DNA of 64,000 bases from Gordonia effusa NBRC 100432 (GCF_000241305.1 NZ_BAEH01000110.1:1-64000), one strand, 5' to 3'; numbered from the stretch's first letter, positions 45,093-53,609 are shown. Notes: a model not told the origin generated them from the sequence alone. Program-made: numbers and translations.

Positions 45093-46022
45093 ATGACTAT
45101 CGCCGATCCCATCGCAACTGATCTGACATTCGCCCCTGTCGCCGGTTACATAGGCGCCGACGTTCGCGGGGTCGACCTGCGCGAGTCGTTGGATTCCGAA
45201 CAGGCTCAGGCCATCATCGAGGCGCTGCACCGCCACAAGGTGTTGTTCTTCCATGATCAACAGATCGACCACGCGCAGCAGATCGCGTTTTCTCGGATCT
45301 TCGGCCCGGTGACCGCGTCGCATCCGTATGACGACGACGCGCCAACCGAATTCCCGGAGATCCTGCAGATCGACAACCGGAACTATGAACGCAAATTCGG
45401 CGTTAAGGCGGCCAGCTACACCAACCACTGGCATACCGACGTGACACCACTGGTCAATCCGCCCGCGGTAAGTGTGTTGCGCGCCAACGTAGTTCCCGAC
45501 TTCGGTGGTGACACTCAGTGGACGAACCTCGCCGCTGCCTACAACGGTTTACCTGACTCACTCAAGGCGTTGGTCGAAGGGCTGCGCGCAGAACACCGCT
45601 TCGGTGGGCGGAACCCGATCTTCAAGGCGGACAGCAGTTATGGGGAGAAGATTCGGAAAGCCCCATTGGTCAGTGAGCATTCGGTGGTGCGGGTACATCC
45701 GGTCACGGGGGAGCGATTGCTTTTTGTGACACCGGGTTTCACCAGCCGGATCGTCGGCTACTCGCAGCGCCAAAGCGACGCGCTGCTCGACCTGCTCTTC
45801 GACGAAGTGGCCACTCCGGCCTACACGGTCCGCTTCCGCTGGCGCGCGGGAAGTATCGCGGTGTGGGATAACCGGGCCACCGCACATCTGGCTCCCGGCG
45901 ACATCAACCATCTCGACGTGACCCGCACGCTGTTCCGGACCACCGTCGAGGGCGAGGTGCCGGTCGGAGTCGATGGCCGCCCGTCGGTCGCGGTCTCTGG
46001 TGAACAGTTCACCGGCAAATAG
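45093..46022 (+). CDS. TauD/TfdA-family dioxygenase
   Basis: The 309-residue enzyme belongs to the Fe(II)/2-oxoglutarate dioxygenases that oxygenate taurine, alkyl sulfates or aryloxyacetates. Iron ligands are visible as H114-x-D116 in NHWHTDVT and H265 in NRATAHLAPGD. The 2-oxoglutarate-binding arginine is in the RTLFRTTVEG segment. A long AAAGGACATTGTGAAAA region precedes the ATG. With the SsuABC-like system and the flavin monooxygenase it suggests release of sulfite or sulfate from organosulfur compounds. An alkylsulfatase activity is possible. Confidence 0.9.
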   Translation: MTIADPIATDLTFAPVAGYIGADVRGVDLRESLDSEQAQAIIEALHRHKVLFFHDQQIDHAQQIAFSRIFGPVTASHPYDDDAPTEFPEILQIDNRNYERKFGVKAASYTNHWHTDVTPLVNPPAVSVLRANVVPDFGGDTQWTNLAAAYNGLPDSLKALVEGLRAEHRFGGRNPIFKADSSYGEKIRKAPLVSEHSVVRVHPVTGERLLFVTPGFTSRIVGYSQRQSDALLDLLFDEVATPAYTVRFRWRAGSIAVWDNRATAHLAPGDINHLDVTRTLFRTTVEGEVPVGVDGRPSVAVSGEQFTGK

Positions 46023-46038
46023 CCGCCCCGCCCGTCGT

Positions 46039-46110
46039 GAGATTCGTCCGAATAGTTCCGTAGCAAGGGCATATTGCCCCAGCCGGCGAACTATTCGGGC
46101 GAATTTCTCA
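46039..46110. repeat. Dispersed hairpin element, copy B
   Basis: TGAGATTCGTCCGAATAG at 46039 pairs with CTATTCGGGCGAA and TTTCTCA at the right end. The apex is GGGCA-TAT-TGCCC. It shares TCGTCCGAATAG and CAAGGGCA-ATTGCCC with copy A. It lies 17 nt after the tauD-like stop and probably terminates it. Confidence 0.8.
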
Positions 46111-46186
46111 GCTGACGGCGGCCCCAGCGCATACTCTGAGACAATCAGACAACCGATGTTCTCAGACTTGTGGAGGGCGCACGCCG

Positions 46187-47815
46187 ATGGCGATTCGCGA
46201 TGCATTCGAAATGGTTTCCGACGCGGTCGGCGCGATTAAGGTCCTGCAACACTCCGGGGCCATCGACCTGCGACGACCGCTCGAGGTAGCCCAGGCCGCC
46301 AAACGCGCGAAGACGATCGGCCCGGCTTCGACGGTGATTTTGCATGGCGCACAGACCTATCCGGATGCACCGGCCCTCACCGACGAACGCGGCACGCTGT
46401 CCTTTAGTGAAGTCGATCGGCAGTCAAATGCGCTTGCCAACGAACTACTGGCCTCCGGCCTCAAACCCGGCGACGTCGTGGCGGTGCTCGCCCGCGACCA
46501 CCGGGGGTTGATCATCGCGCTGAGTGCGACCGGCCGTGCGGGCTTTCGGCTGGCCATGATGAACACGGGATTCGGCAAGACGCAGTTCGTCGAGGTAGTT
46601 GAGCGCGAGCATGTCCGTGCCGTCCTGCACGACCAGGAGTTCGGCGAACTCGTCGATGGCCTGCCCGCGATGCCGCGGATCCTCACCTGGATCGATGACG
46701 AGGGCGCCATAACCGACGGGGGCAGCACGCTCGACAAGATCGTCACCGACGGCGACACATCGATGCCGCCGACTCCAAAGACCTTCGGCGGCTTCGTCAT
46801 CCTCACCAGCGGTACCACCGGTCTACCGAAGGGTGCCCAGCGGTCCAAAATGTCGCCATTCACCAGCGCTCTGCTCTTGGATCGTATTCCGTTGCCGCAG
46901 AACGGAACTATGGTCATCGTCTCGCCGATTTTCCACTCCACGGGTTTCGCGGTGTGGGGTGTCGGCACGGCGTTGGGCAACCAGACGGTGGTGATGCGGC
47001 GTTTCGACGCCGAGAAGACTCTAGCTGCTCTCGCGGAGCATCGAGCACAAACCCTCGTCGCGGTCCCGACGATGTTGCATCGGATGATCGCGCTCGGCCC
47101 CGACATCATCGCGAAATATGATCTGTCCGCACTGAAGATCATTGTCATCGCGGGATCGGCGCTCTCGCCGACGTTGTCCGAAGCGGTACAGGACACCTTC
47201 GGTGATGTTCTCTACAACATGTACGGGTCAACCGAAGTGGCTGTCGCGTCGGTCGCACAGCCGCATGAGTTACGACAAGCGCCCGGGACCGTCGGCCGGC
47301 CACCGGTGACCAGTCGTCTTGCCCTGTATGACGACAACGATCAACGGATCTCCGGAATCGATGTCCGCGGAAGGCTTTTCGTACGCAACGGCGCGCCGTT
47401 CGAAGGGTATACCGACGGACGCAACAAGCAGATCATCGACGGCTATATGGCCACCGGCGACATGGCGCGTTTCGACGCGAACGGTCTGATGTTTATCGAG
47501 GGCCGCGACGACGACATGATTGTCTCGGGCGGAGAGAACGTCTATCCGCTCGAAGTAGAGAATCTACTCGCCGAACATCCCGGGGTCGCCGACGTCGCGG
47601 TCATCGGCGTCGACGACGAGCAGTTCGGAAAACGCTTGCGCGCCTTCGTTGTTCGTAATCCCGAGGCGGACCCGCAGGCCGACGAACTGCGACTGCACGT
47701 CAAAGTACATCTCGCGCGGTACAAGGTTCCGCGGGATGTGGTGTTCGTCGATGATCTGCCCCGCAACCCAACCGGCAAGCTGGTACGTCGCAAACTTCCG
47801 ACGGGTCCGTTATGA
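46187..47815 (+). CDS. Acyl-CoA synthetase (FadD-like AMP-binding enzyme)
   Basis: The 542-residue enzyme activates carboxylic or fatty acids to acyl-CoA through an acyl-AMP. The P-loop-like motif LTSGTTGLPKGAQRS, then NMYGSTEVAVASVAQP, YMATGDMARFDANGLMFIEG and the C-terminal catalytic lysine in NPTGKLVRRK are all present. The N-terminal 50 residues are of the FadD2/FadD12 kind. It appears to be a single gene, followed after 63 nt by a reductase in the same direction. Confidence 0.92.
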   Translation: MAIRDAFEMVSDAVGAIKVLQHSGAIDLRRPLEVAQAAKRAKTIGPASTVILHGAQTYPDAPALTDERGTLSFSEVDRQSNALANELLASGLKPGDVVAVLARDHRGLIIALSATGRAGFRLAMMNTGFGKTQFVEVVEREHVRAVLHDQEFGELVDGLPAMPRILTWIDDEGAITDGGSTLDKIVTDGDTSMPPTPKTFGGFVILTSGTTGLPKGAQRSKMSPFTSALLLDRIPLPQNGTMVIVSPIFHSTGFAVWGVGTALGNQTVVMRRFDAEKTLAALAEHRAQTLVAVPTMLHRMIALGPDIIAKYDLSALKIIVIAGSALSPTLSEAVQDTFGDVLYNMYGSTEVAVASVAQPHELRQAPGTVGRPPVTSRLALYDDNDQRISGIDVRGRLFVRNGAPFEGYTDGRNKQIIDGYMATGDMARFDANGLMFIEGRDDDMIVSGGENVYPLEVENLLAEHPGVADVAVIGVDDEQFGKRLRAFVVRNPEADPQADELRLHVKVHLARYKVPRDVVFVDDLPRNPTGKLVRRKLPTGPL

Positions 47816-47878
47816 GGCGTTAGACCTGATCGGCGCGAAATCCAGGCTACAAGCGGGAGCCGAGGCTACCGTGAAGAG

Positions 47879-48388
47879 GTGACTTCTCAACGCCCGTTTC
47901 CCGATGTTCGCTGGGGTAGCGAATCCAGCTTTCTGCGTACGCCGCTGATTAAATTTGCCGCCACCGCACCCGGTTCGGCGACGATCCGCGCACTGGCTCC
48001 CGCTGACCGATGGTTGCTGAATAAGACTCGTGGCCGGCTGACCGCGCTCGGGCCGATCGGCGCTCCGACGCTGCTGCTGGCGTCGACCGGTGCGAAGTCG
48101 GGGGCCCGTCGTGTGCAGCCGCTGCTCTATTACCGGGAGGATCCGGATATTTTCGTGATCGGATCTAACTTCGGCGGCGACCATCATCCGGCGTGGACTC
48201 ACAATCTGTTGGCCGGCGGCCCGGCGTCGGTCATCATCGGCGACGAAATTCCAGTGACCGCAACGCTTCTCGACGGCGACGAACGCGAACGAATCCTCGC
48301 CGAGTTCATCAAGATGGTCGACGTCTACCAGGCCTACCTGGGTCGCACCGACCGCAAACTACGCATCTTCCGCCTCTCCGCCGCGTAG
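47879..48388 (+). CDS. Deazaflavin-dependent nitroreductase family protein
   Basis: The 169-residue product resembles F420-dependent Ddn-type proteins, with a split-barrel fold. The motif LLLASTGAKSGARRVQPLLY and the later GGDHHPAWTHNLLA are diagnostic. Such proteins reduce quinones or nitro compounds with F420H2, which Mycobacteriales make. The start is GTG with only a weak ribosome site. A repeat cluster follows. Confidence 0.88.
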   Translation: MTSQRPFPDVRWGSESSFLRTPLIKFAATAPGSATIRALAPADRWLLNKTRGRLTALGPIGAPTLLLASTGAKSGARRVQPLLYYREDPDIFVIGSNFGGDHHPAWTHNLLAGGPASVIIGDEIPVTATLLDGDERERILAEFIKMVDVYQAYLGRTDRKLRIFRLSAA

Positions 48389-48430
48389 ATCGACCGGTTG
48401 ATCGACCACGGCGAGCGTGCCCACCTCGGA

Positions 48431-48600
48431 TGGTCGAGTGCCGTTCGACGAGCTCGCGAGACGAACGGTGTATCGAGACCTCGCAACCTGACGTCGAAAA
48501 CGTTTGTGCGGCACTGTCTCCGGGGTCTCGATACACCTCGTCGCTAGCGCTCCTCGGCACTCGACCATCAGGGGATGAAGCGAGTCGGCGTATCGAGACC
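48431..48600. repeat. TCGAGTGCCG/GTATCGAGAC dispersed repeat, locus 2
   Basis: Three half-units are arranged head to head: TGGTCGAGTGCCG (48431) with GGTGTATCGAGACC (48467), the inverse pair GGTCTCGATACACC (48524) and CGGCACTCGACCA (48555), then GGCGTATCGAGACC (48587). The flank TCGCAACC(T/C)GACGTCGAAAA occurs twice. The 240-nt gap between the convergent genes holds nothing else. Confidence 0.8.
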
Positions 48601-48629
48601 TCGCAACCCGACGTCGAAAATTACGCCCG

Positions 48630-49007
48630 TCAGCCTTCGCCGTACCGGTACGGCAAATACTGAACCGACCACTGGTTCTCATCGGGGTCCGCGAAGTACA
48701 CGAAATGGCCCCACGCCTGGGTGTCCACCTCGCTGACGTCGACGCCGGCGGCCAGTAACTGATCGCGGGCCGCATTGATGTCGGACACACAGACGATCAG
48801 CCGACCGTTGGTGCCAGGTTTGGCGTCGGTGAGCCCCTTGCCGAAGGCGATTGAACAGTTCGACCCGGGCGGGGTCATTTGTACGAAGCGAACCTCGTCG
48901 CTGACGGTGTGGTCATGATCGGCGTTGAATCCGATCGACTCGTAGAAGGCTTTGGTGCGGTCGACGTCGGTGACGGGCAAGATGGCAACTTCGATGGTCC
49001 AGTCCAT
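48630..49007 (-). CDS. VOC (glyoxalase/bleomycin-resistance) family protein
   Basis: The 125-residue single-domain protein has the VOC pattern: AILPVTDVDRTKAFYESIGF, then GRLIVCVSDINAARDQLLAA and a last strand HFVYFADPDENQWSVQYLP. E and H positions for one metal are present. Members are lyases, dioxygenases or drug-binding proteins; the substrate is not predictable. It starts with ATG behind ACGGAGGTAGTT. It is preceded by its own 5' region and no operon partner. Confidence 0.88.
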   Translation of the reverse strand: MDWTIEVAILPVTDVDRTKAFYESIGFNADHDHTVSDEVRFVQMTPPGSNCSIAFGKGLTDAKPGTNGRLIVCVSDINAARDQLLAAGVDVSEVDTQAWGHFVYFADPDENQWSVQYLPYRYGEG

Positions 49008-49115
49008 AACTACCTCCGTGGTGTTGGGATGCGGGTGTTTCCCATTAGTTGTAGCGGTTCTTTAGGTCGGTTCTTGTCCGGTTTGCAAAATTCGAGGCAA
49101 TTGAGATTCACCGCA

Positions 49116-49186
49116 GAAATTTCGGCCCCCTGAGCTGGGTCGGAGGGCAATATGCCCTCGAAACCCATTGAGGGGGAAGATATTTC
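49116..49186. repeat. Dispersed hairpin element, copy C
   Basis: GAAATTTC... pairs with ...GATATTTC, CCCCCT with AGGGGG, TGGGT with ACCCA, and GGAGGGCA with TGCCCTC around ATA. Its reverse complement begins GTGAAATATCTTCCCCCT, close to copy D. It lies just upstream of the DUF559-type gene. Confidence 0.8.
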
Positions 49187-49238
49187 ACGGCAATGACGCC
49201 GATGAAACCGTTTGGCTGCCCGCTGCGTCCAACAGAGT

Positions 49239-50105
49239 ATGACTTCGGACTCCGGTGTTTACACACTCCAGGAACTGCTCGCGATGGGCTGGTCGATGGA
49301 TCAAGTCAAGCTTGCCAAACGCGGCGAGATGTTGATTCCCGTCGCGCACGGCTGGTTGCGATCAGAAGATGCCGATCCACGCGTCGTCGCGGCAGTGTCA
49401 GCTGGTGGTGCGCTGACCTGTGTTTCCGCATTGGGCTTCCATAAGCGCCACGGTATCTCGACGATCTGGATCCCTCCGGGACATCGGCACACCCACGTTC
49501 GTCTTAGCAAGTACAAGAAGACGCAGGCGCATCCGGCCGGGCCATTTCGCTGGTGCCAAGGATTCGGCCGGCCGTTGCCGGTGGTGACGGCGGTCGACTC
49601 GATTCCCGTGGCACTCGCGTGTGCGGCCCGATGTTTGCCGCCGGAGGAATGGATTGCCATCGTCGACTCCATCCTCAATTCGATGTCGATCACCATCCCG
49701 GACATCCAGGCGGATATGGGCGTAGTGGCCAAGTCAGTCTTGGCGATGTTCGGCCGATGTGATGCCCGATCGCAGTCGGGCACCGAGACTGTCGCCCGAC
49801 TTCGCCTGGTCGCAGCGGGATTCAACGTCATGGTCCAACCGGAAATCACGGCACACCACCACGCGGATCTACGAGTGGGTGCATTGTTGATCGAGTGTGA
49901 CGGGCGGCTCTACCACTCAAACGAGAAGTCCTATCGCGAGGATCGGGCCCGCGACCGCGTGACGCTTATCGATAGGTGGTTGACCATGCGGCTGACCTAC
50001 GACGATGTCCTTTACGACTGGGACCGAGCGCTCGAGGACATCCGTGCTATCACTCGCCCGGACCGCCATCGCATCCGTCGCAAGAATGATCCGCGGCTGA
50101 CGTGA
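49239..50105 (+). CDS. DUF559-type putative endonuclease, AbiEi-like N-terminus
   Basis: The 288-residue protein (ATG at 49239; a TTG at 49212 is possible) starts with a winged-helix-like region resembling AbiEi antitoxin domains: YTLQELLAMGWSMDQVKLAK and HGWLRSEDADPRVVAAVSAG. The C-terminal part looks like a Vsr/DUF559 PD-(D/E)xK domain with E in TETVARLRL, D in ADLRVG, IECDGRLYHSNEKSYREDRA, and RDRV. Actinobacteria carry many such stand-alone genes of unknown role. Copies C and D of the hairpin element flank it in inverse orientation. Confidence 0.75.
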   Translation: MTSDSGVYTLQELLAMGWSMDQVKLAKRGEMLIPVAHGWLRSEDADPRVVAAVSAGGALTCVSALGFHKRHGISTIWIPPGHRHTHVRLSKYKKTQAHPAGPFRWCQGFGRPLPVVTAVDSIPVALACAARCLPPEEWIAIVDSILNSMSITIPDIQADMGVVAKSVLAMFGRCDARSQSGTETVARLRLVAAGFNVMVQPEITAHHHADLRVGALLIECDGRLYHSNEKSYREDRARDRVTLIDRWLTMRLTYDDVLYDWDRALEDIRAITRPDRHRIRRKNDPRLT

Positions 50106-50174
50106 AATATCGTCCCCCTGAGTGTGATCAAAGGGCAATATGCCCTCGGGCCCTGCTCACGGGGATGAAAATTC
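50104..50174. repeat. Dispersed hairpin element, copy D
   Basis: GTGAAATATCGTCCCCCTGA starts at 50102 and folds with CTCACGGGGATGAAAATTC. The apex is AGGGCA-ATA-TGCCCT. It begins at the stop codon of the DUF559-type gene and can serve as its terminator. Confidence 0.8.
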
Positions 50175-50232
50175 ATCAGTACTGAAGAAGTCGGCGGTTG
50201 CCTGCCGCGCTGGTGACGCGGAGGATCACCAT

Positions 50233-51021
50233 ATGGCCACCCAACTCGACAGTTTGCTCCGTCTCGCGCTCGGCGATACTCGATTCCAGCCGACACGCAA
50301 ACGCGTGCGCGTGGTACTCGACGGCGAGAATGTCGCTGACGGTCTGGGCGTACTGGTCTGGGAGCCCAGGCGTGTCGTGCCCACCTATGCGCTGCGCGAG
50401 TCCGACGTGAGCGCGACCCTGCGACCGGTCGACGCGGTGCCGGTCGACGTCGACCGGCCGATTCTCTATCCGAGCGATCCGTTCAGCGCACATACGTCGG
50501 CCGGCCATTCGCTCGACGTCGTCACCGGCGCGGGGCGGCGCGAGGCAGCGGCGTTCGCGTTGACCGATCCCGATGTCGCTGGTCTCATCGCCTTCGATTT
50601 CGCCGCGTTCGATTGGCTGGAAGAAGACGACACGATTGTTGGACATCCACGAGATCCCTTCCATCGCATCGATATTCGACGTAGCTCACGGACCATCCGG
50701 ATCGAAGCGGCCGGAACGGTTCTCGCGCAGTCCACTCGCGCGCGGGCACTATTCGAAACGTCGATACCCGTTGTCCGGTACTACTTTCCGCCCGATGACG
50801 TGATCGTTGGACTCACGCCCACCGACACTCATACGTACTGCGCCTACAAAGGCCGGGCATCGTATTTCTCCGCGACCGTGGGTGGCGCAGAGCTACCCGA
50901 CATCGCGTGGGCGTATCCCGAGCCGCTCTCCGACGCGACGACGATCGATGGTTTAGTGGCTTTCTACCAGGAGCGACTAGAGGTATTCATCGACGGTCAA
51001 CCGCAAGGCGACGTCGGCTGA
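50233..51021 (+). CDS. DUF427 domain protein
   Basis: ATG at 50233 is preferred because CGGAGG lies nine nt upstream and because the longer frame from 50140 would translate the hairpin element. The 262-residue product ends in a DUF427 domain with SIPVVRYYFPPDDVIVGLTP, YCAYKGRASYFSATVGG and IAWAYPEPLSDA. The N-terminal half, with VRVVLDGENVADGLGVLVWE and the later LDWLEEDDTIVGHPRDPF-like segment, looks like a second degenerate copy. DUF427 proteins are small beta folds of unknown activity. dinB follows 25 nt downstream. Confidence 0.85.
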   Translation: MATQLDSLLRLALGDTRFQPTRKRVRVVLDGENVADGLGVLVWEPRRVVPTYALRESDVSATLRPVDAVPVDVDRPILYPSDPFSAHTSAGHSLDVVTGAGRREAAAFALTDPDVAGLIAFDFAAFDWLEEDDTIVGHPRDPFHRIDIRRSSRTIRIEAAGTVLAQSTRARALFETSIPVVRYYFPPDDVIVGLTPTDTHTYCAYKGRASYFSATVGGAELPDIAWAYPEPLSDATTIDGLVAFYQERLEVFIDGQPQGDVG

Positions 51022-51046
51022 GCAGTCGCCCGACTACCCTGTCATC

Positions 51047-52129
51047 GTGACTACCGCTCGACGCTTCGACGCCATTCTGCACGTGGACCTGGACCAATTT
51101 CAGGTTTCCGTCGAGCGTCTGCGGTCCCCGGAACTCGCCGACGTGCCGGTGATCGTCGGCGGCAATGGCGACCCGACCGAGGCCCGCAAGGTCGTCACCT
51201 GCGCCTCATATGAAGCACGTGCCCAGGGAGTTCGGGCCGGGATGCCGCTGCGGGTCGCCTACCGGAAAATGCCCGAGGCGGTATATCTTCCGCTCGACGC
51301 CCCCGCCTACGACGTCGCCTCCGCCGATGTGATGGATACTCTGCGCAGCTTCGGGCATCCGGTCGAAGTGTGGGGCTGGGACGAGGCATACCTGGGCGCC
51401 GACGTTGACGATCCACGACTATTGGCATCGCAGGTCATCGCCACGATCGCCGACCGCAATGGTCTGCGCGCGTCAATCGGGATAAGCGACAACAAGCAGC
51501 GCGCCAAGATGGCGACCAATTTCGCGAAAAGGCAGGAAGCGAAAGGTGCCCAGACGCAACGCATCTTCCGCCTCGACGCCGACAATTGGATCGACCTGAT
51601 GGGTGATGGTCCCACCAAAGAGCTTTGGAGCGTCGGCCCCAAGACCGCGAAGAAGCTCTCGGCCAACGGCATCGACACGGTGACGCAACTGATCGCCGCG
51701 CCGAAGGAATCATTGATCGAGATATTCGGTCCGCACCAAGGCAATTGGCTCTATGTGCTCTCGCGCGGGGGCGGCGATTCCACCATTACCGCCGAACCGT
51801 GGCTCGCGCGTTCGCATTCCAAGTCCCGGACCTACGCCACCGACATCTCCGATCGCGACGAACTTCATTCCGCCATCTCCGAACTCACCCGTGAAGTTCT
51901 CGAACAGGTCCTCACCGAGGAGCGCGTAGTCTTTCGAATCGGAATTACGGTGCGTACCAAGACTTTCTATACGCGAACCAAATCGCGCAAGCTTCCCGCG
52001 CCGACGATCGCACTCGACGACATCGAGCCGGTTTGTCATGCGTTGCTCGATCAATTCGAACTCGATCGACCCGTCCGGCTGCTCGGGGTGCGGCTCGACC
52101 TGGTCACCGACGACGAGGGTGCGAAATGA
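51047..52129 (+). CDS. dinB2: Y-family DNA polymerase IV, DinB2-like
   Basis: This is a translesion polymerase without proofreading. The GTG-started 360-residue protein has catalytic D14 in HVDLDQF and the acidic pair in VEVWGWDEAYLG. GGNGDPTEARKVVTCASYEA and RASIGISDNKQRAKMATNFA are shared with mycobacterial DinB2. The residue after the conserved F18, the steric gate that excludes ribonucleotides, is Q19 rather than Phe, Tyr or the Leu of M. smegmatis DinB2. No beta-clamp motif is visible at the C-terminus, which ends VTDDEGAK. It overlaps the lipase gene by 4 nt. Confidence 0.92.
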   Translation: MTTARRFDAILHVDLDQFQVSVERLRSPELADVPVIVGGNGDPTEARKVVTCASYEARAQGVRAGMPLRVAYRKMPEAVYLPLDAPAYDVASADVMDTLRSFGHPVEVWGWDEAYLGADVDDPRLLASQVIATIADRNGLRASIGISDNKQRAKMATNFAKRQEAKGAQTQRIFRLDADNWIDLMGDGPTKELWSVGPKTAKKLSANGIDTVTQLIAAPKESLIEIFGPHQGNWLYVLSRGGGDSTITAEPWLARSHSKSRTYATDISDRDELHSAISELTREVLEQVLTEERVVFRIGITVRTKTFYTRTKSRKLPAPTIALDDIEPVCHALLDQFELDRPVRLLGVRLDLVTDDEGAK

Positions 52130-53082
52130 GAATTCTGAAAACCGTTGCCGCCGTGCTATTCAGCATCCTCGCCATGTCGGGATCGGCACATGCGACTCCA
52201 ACGCAAGCGGCCCCTGTCAAACTCCCGGTGACCTACAGCTTCCTATCCGGCATCGATGCCGAACTACGCAACCCCGGAGGCTCACTGCCGGGCAGCAACG
52301 ACTACTCATGTCGCCCGTCGGTCGCACATCCGCGCCCGGTGATCCTGGTCCACGGCAGCGGCGGTGGGCGACAAACCAATTGGGGCACCTTGGTGCCGGT
52401 GCTGCGCAACGAGGGGTACTGCGTATTCGTTCCCGCTTACGGTGCGTTGACTAACGTGTGGCCGGCATCAGCTATCGGCGGAATGGGGCCGAAACTCGCA
52501 AGTGCTTGGCAGATAAAGTATTTCGTCGGCGATGTGCTCGAACGTACCCACTCCACGCAGGTGGATATCGTCGGGCACTCGCTCGGTACCGAGATCCCGA
52601 CGTATTGGATCAAGTACCTCGGCGGGAAAGGCAAAGTCCGGCATTATGTTTCGTTAGCACCGTATTGGAAACAGGCTGCCGACGAGGACGATGTCCGTAG
52701 TGACTTCATCTCGTCGATACAGAAGCGACTGGGTATCAGCCAGCCGCCGACGTCGTGCGCTGGCTGCCGCAAACCCGGCGCGAACCTGAATTTCAACCAG
52801 GCGGTTCGCCGACCGACGCCGTATCTCGACGACATCGCCTACACCAATATCTCGACTCGCGACGACGAGGTCGTGACGCCCTATTCGGTCGGCCAACTCG
52901 CCGGGCCGCCGGGAACAAACGTCACTAACATCGTTGTGCAGCAGGGATGTCGGTTGGATCGGTCCGATCATGCGTCGATCACGTCGAATAGACGCAGCGC
53001 CGCTCTGGTACTGAATGCTCTCGATCCCGCTCAGCTCAGAGAGGTGCCCTGCGTTCCGGTGGCACCATTCACTGGTGGCTGA
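52126..53082 (+). CDS. Secreted lipase/esterase (alpha/beta hydrolase)
   Basis: The 318-residue product (ATG overlapping the dinB stop as ATGA) has a Sec signal cleaved near SAHA-TPT (residues 20-26). The lipase-class-2-like core has oxyanion motif VHGSGGG, nucleophile S152 in GHSLG, an aspartate in STRDDEV and the histidine in SDHASI. Four to six cysteines suggest disulfides outside the cell. It probably cleaves lipids or esters outside the membrane. A longer frame from 52033 overlaps dinB and is rejected. Confidence 0.9.
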   Translation: MRILKTVAAVLFSILAMSGSAHATPTQAAPVKLPVTYSFLSGIDAELRNPGGSLPGSNDYSCRPSVAHPRPVILVHGSGGGRQTNWGTLVPVLRNEGYCVFVPAYGALTNVWPASAIGGMGPKLASAWQIKYFVGDVLERTHSTQVDIVGHSLGTEIPTYWIKYLGGKGKVRHYVSLAPYWKQAADEDDVRSDFISSIQKRLGISQPPTSCAGCRKPGANLNFNQAVRRPTPYLDDIAYTNISTRDDEVVTPYSVGQLAGPPGTNVTNIVVQQGCRLDRSDHASITSNRRSAALVLNALDPAQLREVPCVPVAPFTGG

Positions 53083-53116
53083 GCCTGCGCGAGGAGACCC
53101 AGATCGACGATCTGAG

Positions 53117-53142
53117 GTTTGAGAACTTAGACAACTGGGTAG
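53117..53142 (+). promoter_or_regulatory. SigF-type promoter of rsbW-sigF
   Basis: GTTT (53117-53120, within GGTTT), a 16-nt spacer and GGGTAG (53137-53142) match the mycobacterial SigF consensus GTTT-N15-17-GGGTA. It lies 38 nt before the rsbW ATG. M. tuberculosis usfX-sigF is autoregulated from the same kind of promoter. Confidence 0.85.
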
Positions 53143-53179
53143 CCTAGGGCGGCAGAAACGATTCGTGGGCGAGGTACCA

Positions 53180-53602
53180 ATGGAGAACGTGAACCACCGG
53201 GGCAAGACGCAGCCCCAGGTCAAAGCCGACATCGTCAACGTTGTGGAGTTGGTGGTGGCGCCCAGAGTCGATCGCCTTCCGATTGTGCGCGGGTTCATCG
53301 AATACACGCTGCTGACCGACGATTTCAGCCTCGACACGGTCGCCGACCTGAAAGTGGGCGTTGACGAATCGTGTACCGAACTCATCGCTCGAGCGGCGGA
53401 TGACGCGAGCTTGCATATCATCGTGACGACGACGCCGGAGAATGTCCGGATCGTGGTGCGGTGCAAAGTGAGCGAATCAGTTGATACCACGGGTTTCGGC
53501 TGGTACGTGATCGAATGTATCGCTGACAACGTCAGCGTTGCCTATATCGGTGCCGGGGAAGGTCGAGAGGCCCATATCACTCTGACGACACTGAGGGACT
53601 GA
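53180..53602 (+). CDS. rsbW: Anti-sigma-F factor (RsbW/UsfX-like)
   Basis: The 140-residue product is a GHKL-type anti-sigma factor resembling mycobacterial UsfX. VVELVVAPRVDRLPIVRGFI and DTVADLKVGVDESCTELIAR (N box E plus neighbours) are visible, and the ATP-lid region is shortened, as in UsfX. It should bind SigF and be released by STAS antagonists. The ATG has GAGG five nt upstream; a GTG at 53165 is an alternative. It sits seven nt before sigF. Confidence 0.88.
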   Translation: MENVNHRGKTQPQVKADIVNVVELVVAPRVDRLPIVRGFIEYTLLTDDFSLDTVADLKVGVDESCTELIARAADDASLHIIVTTTPENVRIVVRCKVSESVDTTGFGWYVIECIADNVSVAYIGAGEGREAHITLTTLRD

Positions 53603-53609
53603 CTCCTGC

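Noticed and set aside
50140-50232. Longer start of the DUF427 gene
   Set aside because: It begins inside the hairpin element copy D and lacks a ribosome site.
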